Assembly: GCA_014529385.2 (NCBI GenBank)
Contig: CM043953.1
Span: 81,846,338-81,910,337 of the forward strand
Reading direction: 5' to 3'
Length of the DNA: 64,000 bases
Origin: Adiantum capillus-veneris
Taxonomy: Eukaryota > Streptophyta > Polypodiopsida > Polypodiales > Pteridaceae
Part shown: one piece after another, positions 1-11,215 of the stretch
How the letters are laid out: every line of letters starts with the position of its first letter
How positions within the stretch are numbered: the stretch's first letter is position 1
Translations under genes and position numbers: made by a program
Notes under the pieces: model-generated
Told to the model about the DNA's origin: nothing
The model's input: the letters and a program-made list of their open reading frames with translations, nothing else
Databases searched by the model: none

Positions 1-597
1 AAAGAAGCTATATTTTTGGGGGCGTCTGTCCCTCGCACGCACAAAAGGCTCACAACCTCGCAACGACCCCCCAGACGCAGACGAAGACGAAGACCACACA
101 CGCGTGCGCCTTGTCGGATTTGTCCACGTAAGGAATACGCCCCTGCCACTTGCCACACCGACCCCCTGGTCAAACATCCCCTTTTGACTGACAAACTCCC
201 AAAACACGTTCAAACCTCCCCACGCGCGCGGTGGGTCCACGTGGCAGACGCCCACGGGCGACCCTCTTGACGACGACGTGGCGGCGACCCCCCGTATTGA
301 CGCCGACTTGACGGCGACCGCCTACGCAATATGCCCCGCCACCTGGCTTCTTCCTATTCGTCCACGTCGCCAGTGGCTCATATTTCATATCCCTCGCATG
401 AATTTTTAGGTAACGGGCTATTCACCCACCCTTCCAAAACCAAAATTTTATATGGCTTGAGATTTCCTCACAAGCTGTTTTCTTAAGGTATTAATCGAGC
501 TCCCCACGCCTAGCAACGACACCCCCCACACTGTAAAGCCAAGAAAACAAAGACCTTAGACCATACATCAATCCACATGTCGCGCTCGGGCGGGGGA
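1..597. other. GC-rich non-coding segment
   Basis: The first ~400 bases are rich in CG dinucleotides and short GAC/GACG runs, unlike the AT-rich DNA that follows. Short open frames occur on both strands but are low-complexity (Arg/Pro-rich) and look like no known protein. It could be the edge of a GC-rich transposon, an LTR end or a promoter-proximal island; nothing here decides between them. Confidence 0.4.
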
Positions 598-620
598 GGG
601 GGGGGGGGGGGGGGGGGGGG
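598..620. repeat. Poly-G tract (23 G)
   Basis: An uninterrupted run of 23 G, preceded by a further G-rich stretch from about 588. Such a tract can form stacked G-quadruplexes and is a likely assembly or length-polymorphism trouble spot. Confidence 0.95.
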
Positions 621-749
621 TCTCAAGGATAGATAGAGAAGGGAAAGGAGAAACAAAGACTTTTAGCCATCCCTGTAGATTAGTCCAACTAGTAACAGTG
701 ACCATCCATGCACCAAAGCTTTCTACTACTTGCTCATGACACCAATTAC

Positions 750-889
750 GTTTACTTGTGGGCAAGGCTATAGCTATCTAGTAGGAGACTTGAAAGTTAG
801 TGGCCAAGATGATGCCCTAGTTTACTTGTGGGCAATGCTAGAGCTATAGAGTAGGAGACTTGAAAGTTAGTGGCCAAGATGATTGCCCT
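750..889. repeat. Tandem duplication, 70-bp unit x2
   Basis: Two head-to-tail copies of a 70-bp unit beginning GTTTACTTGTGGGCAA, at 750-819 and 820-889, with only a few differences. No gene is associated. Confidence 0.9.
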
Positions 890-1098
890 TGTGGCATGAG
901 AATGCACTCAGCCTCAATAATATGGAATGAATGAGCTAGTGCAATATGAGCATATTAAGAGAGTAATGAACAATACCCCAAATTATAGGTATTACAATTC
1001 ATGCGTTTGAAACTTACATGCCTGCCTAGCTTGCCTATCTGGGAATAATCCATGTTGACCAAGAGGTTTTGAGGTTGAATCACCAAAAATGCATGTCC

Positions 1099-1101
<3 letters not shown>

Positions 1102-1139
<38 letters not shown>
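1102..1139. repeat. (TG)n microsatellite
   Basis: About 19 uninterrupted TG dinucleotides. The flanks on both sides are AT-rich and non-coding. Confidence 0.97.
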
Positions 1140-1144
<5 letters not shown>

Positions 1145-1245
1145 AATCATGCATTCACAAATAGAAGGTATAGCTATATTTCTCAATTCTATGACTCTCT
1201 TCTCTAGATTGTGATGGTAAGGTTAATCTATAATCTTATAGATAA

Positions 1246-2615
1246 TATCATAATAATCAATATCTAATTCTCCTAAATGATTTTCTCATATTAAATTGAT
1301 CATTTAATGTGGGGAAGTGCCAGGGGAGAAAAAGCTAGAATATTGGTTAAGCTAGCAGACCGGCCATAGTAGGGATCCAAAGGAGGGAAAATAGGGATCC
1401 AAAGGGGGGGGCATCTGCAAAAGAGCCATGTGCAACAATGGGCTAAAAAGACCCTAAGGTTAAGCCCATTAAGACTTCCAAAATGCTAAGGTTCCAAAAT
1501 TCAAAGGTTGTGTCCAAAGGTCAACCCTAGGGGAAATTGGATGCTTTGTGTGTAACTAAAAAGTCTTTGCATATCCCTACATGGAAGGGGGCGAGCCCTT
1601 CTTCTAGGGGATGAGAGAGAAAGTCACACACACACACACACAGGCTCCCTTTACACAAAGGGAATTAGGGACGCATGTCATCTCCCTAGCCCAGATGCCC
1701 ACAAGGTGTGCCCAATTCCTATTGGATGGCCTTGGAGGTGGACCAATGAGAATTAGGCTAAAGTAAATCTAATTTAATTAATTTAAAAACACTTAATAAA
1801 AGAACCAATGAGAATTAAGTCTCCTAGAAGACTATTGGACAATCTCCCAAGGGGTCCAATGAGCATTCAGGAGCCCAATGGCTTGCCTGATTCCTATTGG
1901 CCAGGAGGCAAAGGGGTCCAATGAGAGTTTAGTTTAATTATTAAATTACCTAAAGCTCTCACAAAAGGGGAAAGGGGGACACATGTCAGAAGGCTATCAC
2001 TTATGCTGCTTAATAGCCATTGGCTTGACTTGGGGAGGTCCAATGGGGAGCCTGCAAGAGCAATTAGCAAGAGGGCTCGCTCAAGAGAGAGAGAGGGGGC
2101 TGATTTTTGCAAGGCATTATCACACACACACTCACACAATCTCATGTGTGAAGAAAGAGAAGAGTATCTCTTCCCAAGCTTTAATGGAGAGCTCATCACC
2201 TACTCCAAGCTTGTGAGATAGAAACCTACATCGACACACTCTTGGCTTGTGGATGCAAATCCAACCAAGAGCCAAGCTTCAATGCATGCTTATCTCCTCT
2301 ATCAAGCTAATTACTAAGCTAAAGCTATGCTCATATGAGTGATTATGTGAGGAGATGTACATCTTTCTCATAAGATACTCCTTCTTCCTCTCAATCTACT
2401 CTCATACCCTGCTAGCTCTCACCATCTTCGAAGGTGTGTGAGGTCTTGGGTCTAAGAACGGGGATAATTAAAGTTGTGTTTGCTAAGTGTTTTGCTTAGT
2501 GCATGAAGCTTTCATCTTCATTGCACTAGCTAGTCTTGAAGGAACACAAAGAATTGTATTGTACAATGTCTCTCTTGATGGGAGAAACCATAATACAAAG
2601 CCTTTTCGAGGTGCA
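1246..2615 (+). repeat. Large inverted repeat, left arm (LTR-like)
   Basis: This ~1.4-kb segment aligns in reverse complement with 4,190-5,635 along most of its length. Matching landmarks in order are: the AAATGATTTTCTCATATTAAA block near 1,278; the GGATCCAAAGGAGG / CAAAAGAGCCATGTGCA block near 1,373-1,435; GGGGTCCAATGAG motifs; GACACATGTCAGA near 1,977; CCAAGCTTGTGAGA near 2,205; and the CTTGATGGGAGAAAC block near 2,575. The opposite arm starts TGTCA on its own strand, so each arm may be a decayed long LTR or solo LTR. Similarity is patchy, with indels, so the copies are old. No protein is encoded. Confidence 0.75.
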
Positions 2616-2912
2616 TGTACACAATATACGCTCTTCCAAAACCTTCCTCTTGCGAGCCAGCCACCCTTTTAATTCATCAAATCGGTATGACACACACGTG
2701 TAGCATCCTCGTTCACTAGAAAAATGTAATTCTTGACATGATTCCACAAACGGCGTAGGATTTTAAATGATTCTAATTATTTGGGAATATCACATAAATT
2801 AGGGACACAGATAGCCTCAATTATATGAGATTGAATTTGAATCCCCAAGAAAAAATCTATGTTTTCAACTCTCATCAATCACTTTTGAAAAATAGAGGTT
2901 GGATGCCCAACG

Positions 2913-3027
2913 TGTCAAGCCAAGGGTCTAGAGACCAAGGGCCAGTCTGAACTGAGCTTGGGGGTTTGCCTATATAAGGGGCAAGAGGATGGGAGGTGAG
3001 GTAGGTTACAGAATCCTTGGTCTCACA
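2913..3027 (+). mobile_element. Short LTR (115 bp) of an LTR retrotransposon, 5' copy
   Basis: The segment starts TGTCAAGCCAAGGG and ends TCTCACA. It carries a TATA-like CCTATATAAGG near 2,972 and is followed after one base by TGGTATCAGAG, the plant initiator-tRNA primer site. Its start and layout resemble the 153-bp LTR at 12,212 (TGTCATGCCAAGGG), so it is probably a related small-LTR family. No matching 3' LTR was found downstream, so the element is truncated or decayed. Confidence 0.65.
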
Positions 3028-3028
3028 T

Positions 3029-3039
3029 TGGTATCAGAG
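3029..3039 (+). promoter_or_regulatory. Primer binding site (initiator-tRNA type)
   Basis: TGGTATCAGAG lies one base after the LTR end at 3,027. It matches the first 11 bases of the canonical plant PBS complementary to the 3' end of initiator methionine tRNA. Confidence 0.7.
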
Positions 3040-4189
3040 TTATTCTAAGCAAAGTAGAGCGTGCTCTATTCTTAGTAAAGCTGCATGTGAGAAACCGTGG
3101 AGAAGAAGAATATAAACAGAGAAGTGGCATGGGCACGAGGGCTTGTGGGGGCAGGGAGGCCAAGGCGACCATCATCAAATCGCTGCAGACCAGCTTGATA
3201 GATTCGCACTACTGCAAGGAGTGTTTTCCGTTTCTTAAGCGTCGGCCGTCAACCTATATGTTGACCGTTATGAGGCTTGTTTCTTTTTTCTGCACTACTG
3301 CTCTTCACCCACCATAGCTTGAGGCTATTGCTTAGACACTAAGGTGCCCCAAAGGTTGGCCACCCCAACTGTTAAAATTCCAAGGGTGTGTGCACACCCA
3401 CCAACTGTCTGACCTTGAGCAATGAGCTTGAGTGCAGAAGCTCCTTCAACGAAAAGTATTAGCATGACGATGGTACTTGAGTACAATCTCTGTGATGTTT
3501 GAGAATGCTTTGGCGAGGCCTGAGAATTTTGGCAAGTTTTCTCTTGAAATTCTTTTGATTATTATCCAAGATTTCCTACTCATCTTCGCCCAATTCATGT
3601 TGCGGTGTAGAGCATCTATCAACTTCTTATCTAGCAAGGAACGGAAGATGACGGTTTTCAAACGTTGTAGTTCAAGTAAGAAGCAAATTCGACAAGTTTT
3701 TTTTGTGTGGATGATGAATTTTGGAAATCAAAATCGACATTGGCACTGTATTATAAATTGACGACTTTGATTTAGCATGGCTAATAGATTTCTCTTGTGG
3801 TTGCTTATAGTCGGTTACTCTTTGATTTTGTCAGGCGACTTTGACCACAAGGTACTTATTTTCTCTTGCTAGAACAACACGTTACGCCATGGATTTGGAT
3901 GTTGACATGCAACATACAATTGATTTTGAATTACCTTCCCTAGTTCCACCTATTGTTGACCCGCGATCAGCCACTCTCATGGAGGGTGCCTGTAATGGAA
4001 ATGGCCTATGAACTTTGAGAGTAGCGGAATTAGGAAATTAGATGAAGCACTTTTGTGAGATTACTTTGTGAGCATAGCTGGTGAACTTAATTGATGGTAG
4101 CAACATAAACATGGTACTTAGGTAACTTGGCATGAGCAATACTTTTGCAAGAGAGAGTTTAGAGAACATGACAACAGTTGAGGACCGGA
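3040..4189. other. Non-coding spacer of the large inverted repeat
   Basis: This is the sequence between the orphan short LTR and the right inverted arm, presumably the internal region of that element plus flank. The longest open frame (3,477-3,761, +) resembles nothing I know and has a complementary open frame on the other strand. No zinc knuckle, protease or RT motif was seen. Confidence 0.4.
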
Positions 4190-5635
4190 TTCATACGGAG
4201 CCGGTCCCCTCTCCAATAGGCATTTGTATTAGTTTCTCCCATCAAGAGAGACTTTGTACAATACAATCTTTGTGTTCCTTGTGACCTAGGTGATGCAATG
4301 AAGATGGAAAAAGCTTCATGCATCACAAGCATAACATAAACTTTGTAGAAAGCATTACTATCCCAAGCCTCAGTCCCAAGGCCCCAAACACCTTCGAAGG
4401 TGGAGAGAGCTAGCAGGGAATGAGGGTAGGGAAGAGGAAGAAGAAACATTCCATAGGAGAAAGAAATAGTTCCTCACTTATCATCACTCTTCTTGCTAGC
4501 ATACATAATAGCATAGTAATGAAGATGGAGAAGATGGCAAGTTTAAACATTGAACCATGGCTCTTGGTTGGGTTTGCATTCCATAGCCAAGAGTGTTAGT
4601 GTAGGCTCTCACTTCTCACAAGCTTGGAGAAGGAGGTGGAGTTACTCCACTTTCACCAAGTGAGAATGAATCTACAAAATGAGTGTGTATGTGTGTGTGG
4701 TGTATACCCGCCCAGCACACCCCTTGCTTGCTTGGGGTGAGTTCTACCTTTTTCTCATGCCTCAAGCTCATTGGACCCCTCTCCCCCTAGCCAACCACAT
4801 GCAACATGCATTTCGAGTACATGGGTAGTCTTTGGACAAGTGTCCTCCTTACCCCTTAGAGAGAGAGAGCTTGAAAATATATAGATATTTTTTGGATGGC
4901 ACTAGAAGCTCATTGGACCCCTCTTTAGCCCAACCAATAGCATTCAAGCACACCATGTGGTTAAGCACAGGGAGAGTCTGACATGTGTCCCATGTGCCCC
5001 TTTAGAAAATGCGTGCCCTTTGGGTGAGTGGGAGGCTAAGTCAAAGATTCCCCTAACTTTGGGGCTTTCCCCCTCCTTTGTAGGGTCTCTTTTTGACTCA
5101 AGCACCTTACCCCCCATGCATTGGAAGCTTCGCAAGCACCTTCCTCATTAAGCATGACAAGCACCTCAAGCACCTTAGTCATCAAGCATGACAAGCACCT
5201 CAATCTTAGGTCGGGTTCCCACCTCAAGCTCAGCCCTAGCTTGCCTAAGGTCAAAGGACGTCAAAGGACTTTTAACACTAACTATTGGAGGTCTTTAATG
5301 AAGCTAACCCTAAGGTCTTTTAAGCTCCATTAGCTGCACATTGCTCTTTGATAGACTACCTCCTTTTGGACCCGTATTGAGATGCAACCATCTCTCCTTT
5401 TGGTCCCCTGTTGAGATAAGTTTAGAAGCACTTATTGCACATTGCTCTTTGGTAGACCATCTCCTTTTGGACCCGTATTGAGATACAACCATCTCTCCTT
5501 TTGGTCCCTTGCTGAGATAGGTCTAGAAGCACATGTCTCTATTCTAACTCTTGCTCCCATTTATTCTCCCATATTAAATGATCAGTTTAATATGAGAAAA
5601 TCATTTGGGTAAGCTAGATATTAGATTTTATGACA
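4190..5635 (-). repeat. Large inverted repeat, right arm (LTR-like)
   Basis: Reverse-complement partner of 1,246-2,615. Read on the minus strand it starts TGTCATAAAATCTAATATCT and runs through the same ordered landmarks as the left arm. It is slightly longer, partly because of the internal 101-bp tandem duplication at 5,336-5,537. Arms and spacer together make a ~4.4-kb palindromic structure. Confidence 0.75.
5336..5537. repeat. Tandem duplication, 101-bp unit x2
   Basis: Two copies of a unit starting GCACATTGCTCTTTG, at 5,336-5,436 and 5,437-5,537, about 88-90% alike by eye. It lies inside the right inverted arm. The left arm has one comparable segment near 1,370-1,440 plus a short GGATCCAAAGG doublet. 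Confidence 0.9.
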
Positions 5636-5984
5636 GTGCCCGTACGAAAAATGGGTTGGATGATAACATCGCTTGACATCCAAGAGTTTAGAGCACTCTA
5701 AACACGTATGAATGTTTTAGAGTCTAATTTTGCACATTTGAATGTGAATGTCACTAAGATGTTTGATATGCTTGTGTAATTCATGCAACAATCGGCCAAG
5801 TGCCAAGTTAATGAGTAGACTAAAGTTTCAGTGACACCCCTACCTGGTGGGAGCACCCCTAATCTGTAGGAGCAAAACTCCAATTTGGAGGGGTTCTCTC
5901 TCAAAAAGAGCTGGATGACTTGCTAAAGAATACGAAGCCACCAATTTTCTGAGGATAGGAAAAGGAGCACAACAAAGATACTAT

Positions 5985-6760
5985 GAATATATTCATGAGA
6001 AAATGGATGGTATCCACCATCTTAGACACACTCCATATGCAGTCAAGGCATTGAAAACAAGTCTAACACTAGAGGGTAAGGCGTATAAATGGTGGATGTC
6101 GCTCAAGGAGAAGGGCATCATACCACAAACTTGGGCAGTCTTCAAGGATGTGTTCAAAAAGGAATTTGAAGTGGATACAAATTGGTATGCATGAGACAAG
6201 TACTCTATGCATCAACATAAAACATTGTTAGAGTATATCTCAGACTATTGTGATATGATTCTCAAGCTAAAGGCTCTAGAAACCTTTCAGCAAGTGTGTA
6301 GGTTTATCCGTGGGTTAACACTAGAGCTAAAGAAACATGTTAAATCCCAAGATCCCAAGACACTTGAGGAAGGTATAGTGCAGGCACGTATACATGGCAA
6401 TCCCAATGAAAAAGAATTGCATAACACACACGTGCTGGACACTGTACATGCAAATGCACGAACACCTCATGGGCATATTAAGAGAAAATTTAAAGTAGTT
6501 GCATCTGATGCGGAGAAAATTTATTATAGTTGTATCTGATGCATCCAAGAAGCCCAAGAGGCCTAGGGACGATCTACCAAGTGAAGAGTTTGAGAAAGCA
6601 AAGAAGGAAAAGCTATGTTTCAAGTGTTAAGGGAGTGGACATGGAAAAAAAGATTTTCCCAAGGAAAAATCTATTGCCGAAGGTAAGGAGAAAGCAGTGC
6701 ACATGGTGCAATTGATGCCTCTTGAGTCCTCTTGATTTTCCAATATAGAAGTAGCACACT
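5985..6760 (+). pseudogene. Ty3/Gypsy gag relic
   Basis: Retrotransposon capsid and nucleocapsid protein, decayed. Translation at 6,003-6,539 has the pattern of the retrotransposon gag family: a YKWWMSLKEKG...TWAVFKDVFKKEF block, then a YISDYC...CRFIRGLTLELKKHV block. The frame carries a TGA stop at 6,192-6,194, consistent with CGA decay at a methylated CpG. A ~49-bp local duplication near 6,487-6,542 shifts the frame. A zinc-knuckle remnant near 6,616-6,660 reads C-F-K-C, then a stop, then GSGHGKKDF, so the last Cys is lost. No intact protease or RT follows. Confidence is good for the family; the exact ends are uncertain. Confidence 0.75.
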
Positions 6761-6939
6761 CAAGTAGTACATGAGTGATGTATTACTGCCTCAATGTGGC
6801 AGCCAACCAAGGTAAGGAGAAAGTGGTGCACATGGTGCAATTGCTACCTCTCGAGTCCTCCTCTCACTTTTCCAATGTGGAAGTAACACACATCAAAGTG
6901 GTGCATGAGTGCTATATTACGGCCTCTCAAGTCCTCCTC
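6682..6939 (+). repeat. Tandem duplication, 129-bp unit x2 in gag-protease linker
   Basis: Copies begin GGTAAGGAGAAAG at 6,682 and 6,811, with a further partial copy of the CTCAAGTCCTCCTCTTGC segment near 6,926. The duplication lies just after the decayed zinc knuckle of the Gypsy gag relic. Confidence 0.8.
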
Positions 6940-6989
6940 TTGCTTTTTCAATGTGGAACTAACACACACCGAAGTTAGTGAAACGGCTC

Positions 6990-8280
6990 AATTTTCCCCA
7001 GACTCCTAGTTCCCACCACTATAGGGTAGCAATGATTAATGGCCATGATGTCGAGGTGTGGGTTACACAAGTAAAGGATGTACTACTCGAGATTCAAGAG
7101 TATAAAACGTCCTTGAATTTCCAAGTCATGCATATGGATTAGTTGGGAGTGGTTAGATGGGCTAGGGTCATCATTAAATTGTAGCTATGAGCATAATAGT
7201 TTGATGTCTGAATCCAATGGCGTACACGTTCTATTGTTGGGAGAGAAGGATGTTCCTTCCTCGTCACTTATTTGGGTAGCCAAGCTTAATAAAGCTCTCT
7301 TCTCAAGCTCGACACACCATCCGGTGGCTTTGGCATAGAGTGAGGGAGGGAGAGAGAGTGCATCGGCTCTTCTTCAATGCGTATACAGCCTTGACTACCT
7401 GGTTTTTGGTGTTTTTCTTGGTGACATTCCCTGGCATTGGCCCAACACATCCTCCGATGGCTTTGACATAGAGTAAGGGAGGGAGAGAGAACATCGGCTC
7501 TCCTCTGGCATAGCCTCGTCATCAACTTTCCTCCCACACCATTTTGGAGCGGTTTTGCTCTGAAAGACCTTATCCTCACCACCTCGACTTCGATTTAGCA
7601 AGAGACAAATGAGAGACAGCAACAACGCCATAGTTTTTTAAGAATGTGGCTCCAAAAATTTATCAAGCCTTGATACTCTTCCCCTCTGAGAAACTTCTAG
7701 ATATTGGGTCCACACATTTCTATTTGAAAGCAAGGTCCTCATTTTCTGATGACCAAAGTTCTACAAAGCTATGCTAGTGTCATCAAAGAAGATCAGCTAA
7801 TAACAGACTTCTTCCAAGGTTCCAAAATTTTCCATCAAACATGCCCAAAAGTTTTCCAAAGTATTGTAAAAATGGTGAAAATACCTTTGACAATGGGCTA
7901 AGAGACTTTGTGGACATCTTCCAGCTCTTCCAATATGTACATGTACTTCCTTCTCATTTACTTGCTAAAAGTTTGATGGTTACTTTTCCTAGGCTTCTGT
8001 TTTTTCTTTTCTTTTTGATATAGCGTACAATCACATGCCTATTTTGCATTGTGCTTTTCATAAAAAAATGTGGATAGCATGCATCCTTGAGCAAGTAGCA
8101 ATATGTGTGTGTGTGTGTGTGTGTGTGTCTGTGTGTGTGTGTAGCAGTGTCTCCCCGATTCCTTTCTAGGAATCAAGACATCCATGGTGCCAAACTTTCT
8201 CACACTCTTTCACTGATTCCCCTCTATGTACATCGCAAGGGCCCTTTAATAGGGTCCCTAGTGTAGGTTATCAAAGAGAT
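6990..8280. other. Unassigned sequence with small repeats
   Basis: No recognisable gene. It contains a ~60-bp direct repeat (about 7,310-7,370 and 7,445-7,503, sharing GTGGCTTTGGCATAGAGT-like text) and a (TG)n tract at 8,104-8,142. The part up to ~7,290 may continue the decayed Gypsy element. Confidence 0.4.
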
Positions 8281-9335
8281 GTAGGGTGGTATGATCCAAG
8301 GAACTGCTCTCAAAGTTTCTAGGTGGGGTTAAACTTAATCGAAGTTCTTTCAACACTCGGATACACGATGGTGGGGTTAAACTAAATCTAAGTTCTTTTA
8401 GCACTCACATACGCGATGCTTTTTTTGAAAAACATGGAAAACCTACGTATGAGAAATGTTAGAGGCAAATTTACTATATTTGAAGGCTTTTACACTAAAT
8501 TTTCCTAAAGTTTGTAGGTTTTCTCACCTTCAAATCTAGAAATCTGAGGTTTCTCTAAACTATGGTAGGTTTTCTCACATTCAAATTAGAATTTATAAAT
8601 CTCAAAATTTGTAGGTGGGATTACACTAACCATAGGTTTTTTTCGAGCACTTCGATACACAACGTTTTTTCCCAGAAACTTGGAAAACCTTCATACAAGA
8701 AATTTTAGAGGCAAACTTACTATATTTGAAGGTTCTTACATTAGATTTGTAGGTTTTCTCACCTTCAAATATAGAATTTACAAATAGGTGTGAAAATTTA
8801 TAGGTGGGATCAGTGAGTTTTTGCAAGTGGGACAATGCTTGGATACATCATGCTTTTTAGAGTCACTTGGATACACAATGCTTTCTTCCCAAACTTAGAA
8901 CTTGGAAAACCTATATATGATAAATTTTAGAGGCAAGTTTATCGTATTTGAAGATTTTTACACTAAATTTCTCAGAACTTTGTAGATTTTCTCACCTTGA
9001 AATCTACATTTTAGAAGTAAATATCAAAAATTGTAGATGGGATTACACTAAACCTAGATTTTTTCTTGAGCACTTAAGTACACAATACTTTTTCCCAAAA
9101 AACTTGGAAAATCAATGTACGATAAATTTTAGAGGCAAATTTACTATATTTGAAGGTTTTTTTACTAAATTTCTCTAAACTTTGCAGGCTTTCACACCTT
9201 CAAATTAGAATTTAGAGTTAAGTCTCAAATTTTGTAGGTGGGATTTCACTAAACCTAGGTTTTAGAGGAGCACAGGTATACACAATAATTTTTCTAATCT
9301 AAGAAAACTTTGGAAACCCACATATGAGAGGTTCT
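8281..9335 (+). repeat. AT-rich tandem repeat array, block 1
   Basis: A diverged tandem array. The marker TACTATATTTGAAGG (with variants) recurs near 8,472, 8,718, 8,940 and 9,142, spacing 246, 222 and 202 bp. Each unit also carries, in order, a CTCTAAACTTTGTAGG-like block, CTCACCTTCAAAT, a GTAGGTGGGATTACACTAA block, AGCACTTGGATACACAATGC and AACTTGGAAAACC. No protein is encoded. It is a degenerate satellite-like family with further blocks at 10,120-11,215 and 18.0-19.25 kb. Confidence 0.8.
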
Positions 9336-9684
9336 GATACTGGGTCGAATGTCACTAAACGCATTAATTTTCTTGATTCGATTCCTTCAGGGAATCTTCC
9401 AAGTTAAATAAAAAGTCATTGGCGCCGATTCCTGCCAGCAACCTCACCCTCTGCAACACCGCGACCTCACTCTCTGCACCATCCCCCCCCCCCCCCCCCC
9501 CCCCCCCCCCGTTTTCCTCTTGCTATTGTCTGCCCACCTCGACCATCCCTGCCGTGACTTGCATCCCGGGCAAAAAGACAAACATGCATGCATTGGGGCG
9601 AGATGCTCCGTCGTCTCCCCACGTCTAACGCGTGAGCCGGTAGCGCACCAATAGCTCCTGCCTGCGCACAACCAGCGACACTAC

Positions 9685-9757
<73 letters not shown>

Positions 9758-9812
9758 TGTCCCTCCCCGCATGGCTCGCGAACGCAGGGCCACCCCGCCT
9801 GCACCACCCTCC

Positions 9813-9880
<68 letters not shown>

Positions 9881-10119
9881 TGTCCCTCCTGCGCAGTTCG
9901 TGTCCGCGTCGCCAACTGAACTGCAGCCACACACAATTAAAAAAAAAGACCCTGCGCCGCCCTCCCTGCAAAAAAAAATCACGTCGTCTCACTCAACTCG
10001 TGCCACGCAGATCTATCTTCGCCATTTTCTCAGGGACACTCGTTTTGCTTTACCTTTTGCCCGGTATCTGAGCATATACCCTCCAAAAAGACTTGCTCAC
10101 AAGATCGCGACAACATACT
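9336..10119. other. CpG-rich insert within the AT-rich array, loaded with microsatellites
   Basis: The AT-rich repeat stops after GAGAGGTTCT and resumes at AGATGTAAATATTTAC. The ~784 bp between is GC/CpG-rich and holds a 28-base poly-C (9,483-9,510) and long (GA)n tracts at 9,688-9,755 and 9,817-9,877. Long open frames here are artefacts of the GA repeats (Ser-Leu or Arg-Glu repeats). No target duplication, terminal repeat or protein motif was recognised. Confidence 0.6.
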
Positions 10120-10455
10120 AGATGTAAATATTTACTATATTTGAAGGTTTTTACACTAAATTCTCTAAACTTTGTAGGTGTTCTTATCGTCAAATTTAGA
10201 CTTCAGAGGTAAAACTCAAAATTTGTAGGTGAGATTACACTAAACCTAACCCTTTTTCAAGCATTAGGATGCTCATTTGGAAGATGCATAGCCTATGAGT
10301 TCAAAAGTGGTGGGTTCAACGTCTCTTGATTGCTCAAAGACACGTTCTACCCGTTAGAGGCATTCCCCATGTGGTTTCAACAAAATATCAATGTTACAAC
10401 ACTTTAAAGCTTTAAGATTCTTTTTCGGGTGGCTTATTTTGTCCCAATTCTAAAA

Positions 10456-10499
<44 letters not shown>

Positions 10500-11215
10500 C
10501 CCCTCCCACAAGCTACCTCTCTACACCTCTGTAGGTTTTCTCATCTTTTAAGTCTAGAAATTTGAGTTTTCTCTAAACTTTGTAGGGTTTTTTTGCATTT
10601 AAATTAGAATTTAGAGGTAATTCTCAAACTTTTTAGGTGGGATTACACTAAACCTAAGTTTTTTTCGAGCACTTAGATACACTACGCTTTTTTCCAAAAC
10701 CTTGGAAAACCTTCATTTGCGAGATTTTAAAGGAAAATTTATCATGTATGAAAGTTTGGACGCTAAATTTCTCTAAACTTTGTAGGTTTTTCCACCTTCA
10801 AATATAGAATGTAGGTTGGACTACACTAAACCTAGAGTTTTTTCCCCAAAAAACTTGGGAAAAAAAATACTTATTCCCAAAAAAACTTGGAAAATCTATG
10901 TACAAGATATTTTAGAGGTAAATTTACTATATTTGAAGACTATTTTACTCTAAACTTTGTAGGTGATCTCAACTTAAAATTAGAATTTGGAGGTAAGTCT
11001 CAAGTTTTATAGGTGGGATTACACTAAACACGGGTTTTAGAGTAGCACTCGTATACACAATAATTCCTAGAAAACTTTGAAAACCTACATAAGAGAAGTT
11101 CTAGAGGTAAATCTTTACTATACTTGAAGGTTTTTACACTAAATTCTATAATCTTTGTAGATGTCCTCTCACCTTCAAATCTAGAATTTAGAGGCAAGTC
11201 TCAAAATTTGTAGGC
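10120..11215 (+). repeat. AT-rich tandem repeat array, block 2
   Basis: Continuation of the array at 8,281-9,335. Marker variants occur near 10,132, 10,741, 10,925 and 11,117, and the GTAGGTGGGATTACACTAAACC block recurs. A (CT)n tract (10,458-10,495) interrupts it. The stretch near 10,388-10,440 (CAATGTTACAACACTTTAAA onward) is paralogous to the MITE insertion site near 18,123. Confidence 0.8.
10266..10330 (+). repeat. tRNA-like sequence (possible SINE head or tRNA pseudogene)
   Basis: An A-box-like ATGCTCATTTGG is followed, at close to tRNA spacing (about 44-45 bases), by a B-box-like GGGTTCAACG. The middle (AGCCTATGAGTTC) resembles an anticodon arm. Flanking acceptor strands do not pair convincingly, so this is not a functional tRNA gene. 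Confidence 0.35.

Noticed and set aside
9467-10071. Long open frames of 100-170 codons on both strands
   Set aside because: They exist only because (GA)n repeats and poly-C lack stop codons; the translations are Ser-Leu or Arg-Glu repeats.
10266-10330. Functional tRNA gene
   Set aside because: A- and B-box-like motifs are spaced correctly, but acceptor and T-arm pairing fails; kept only as tRNA-like sequence.
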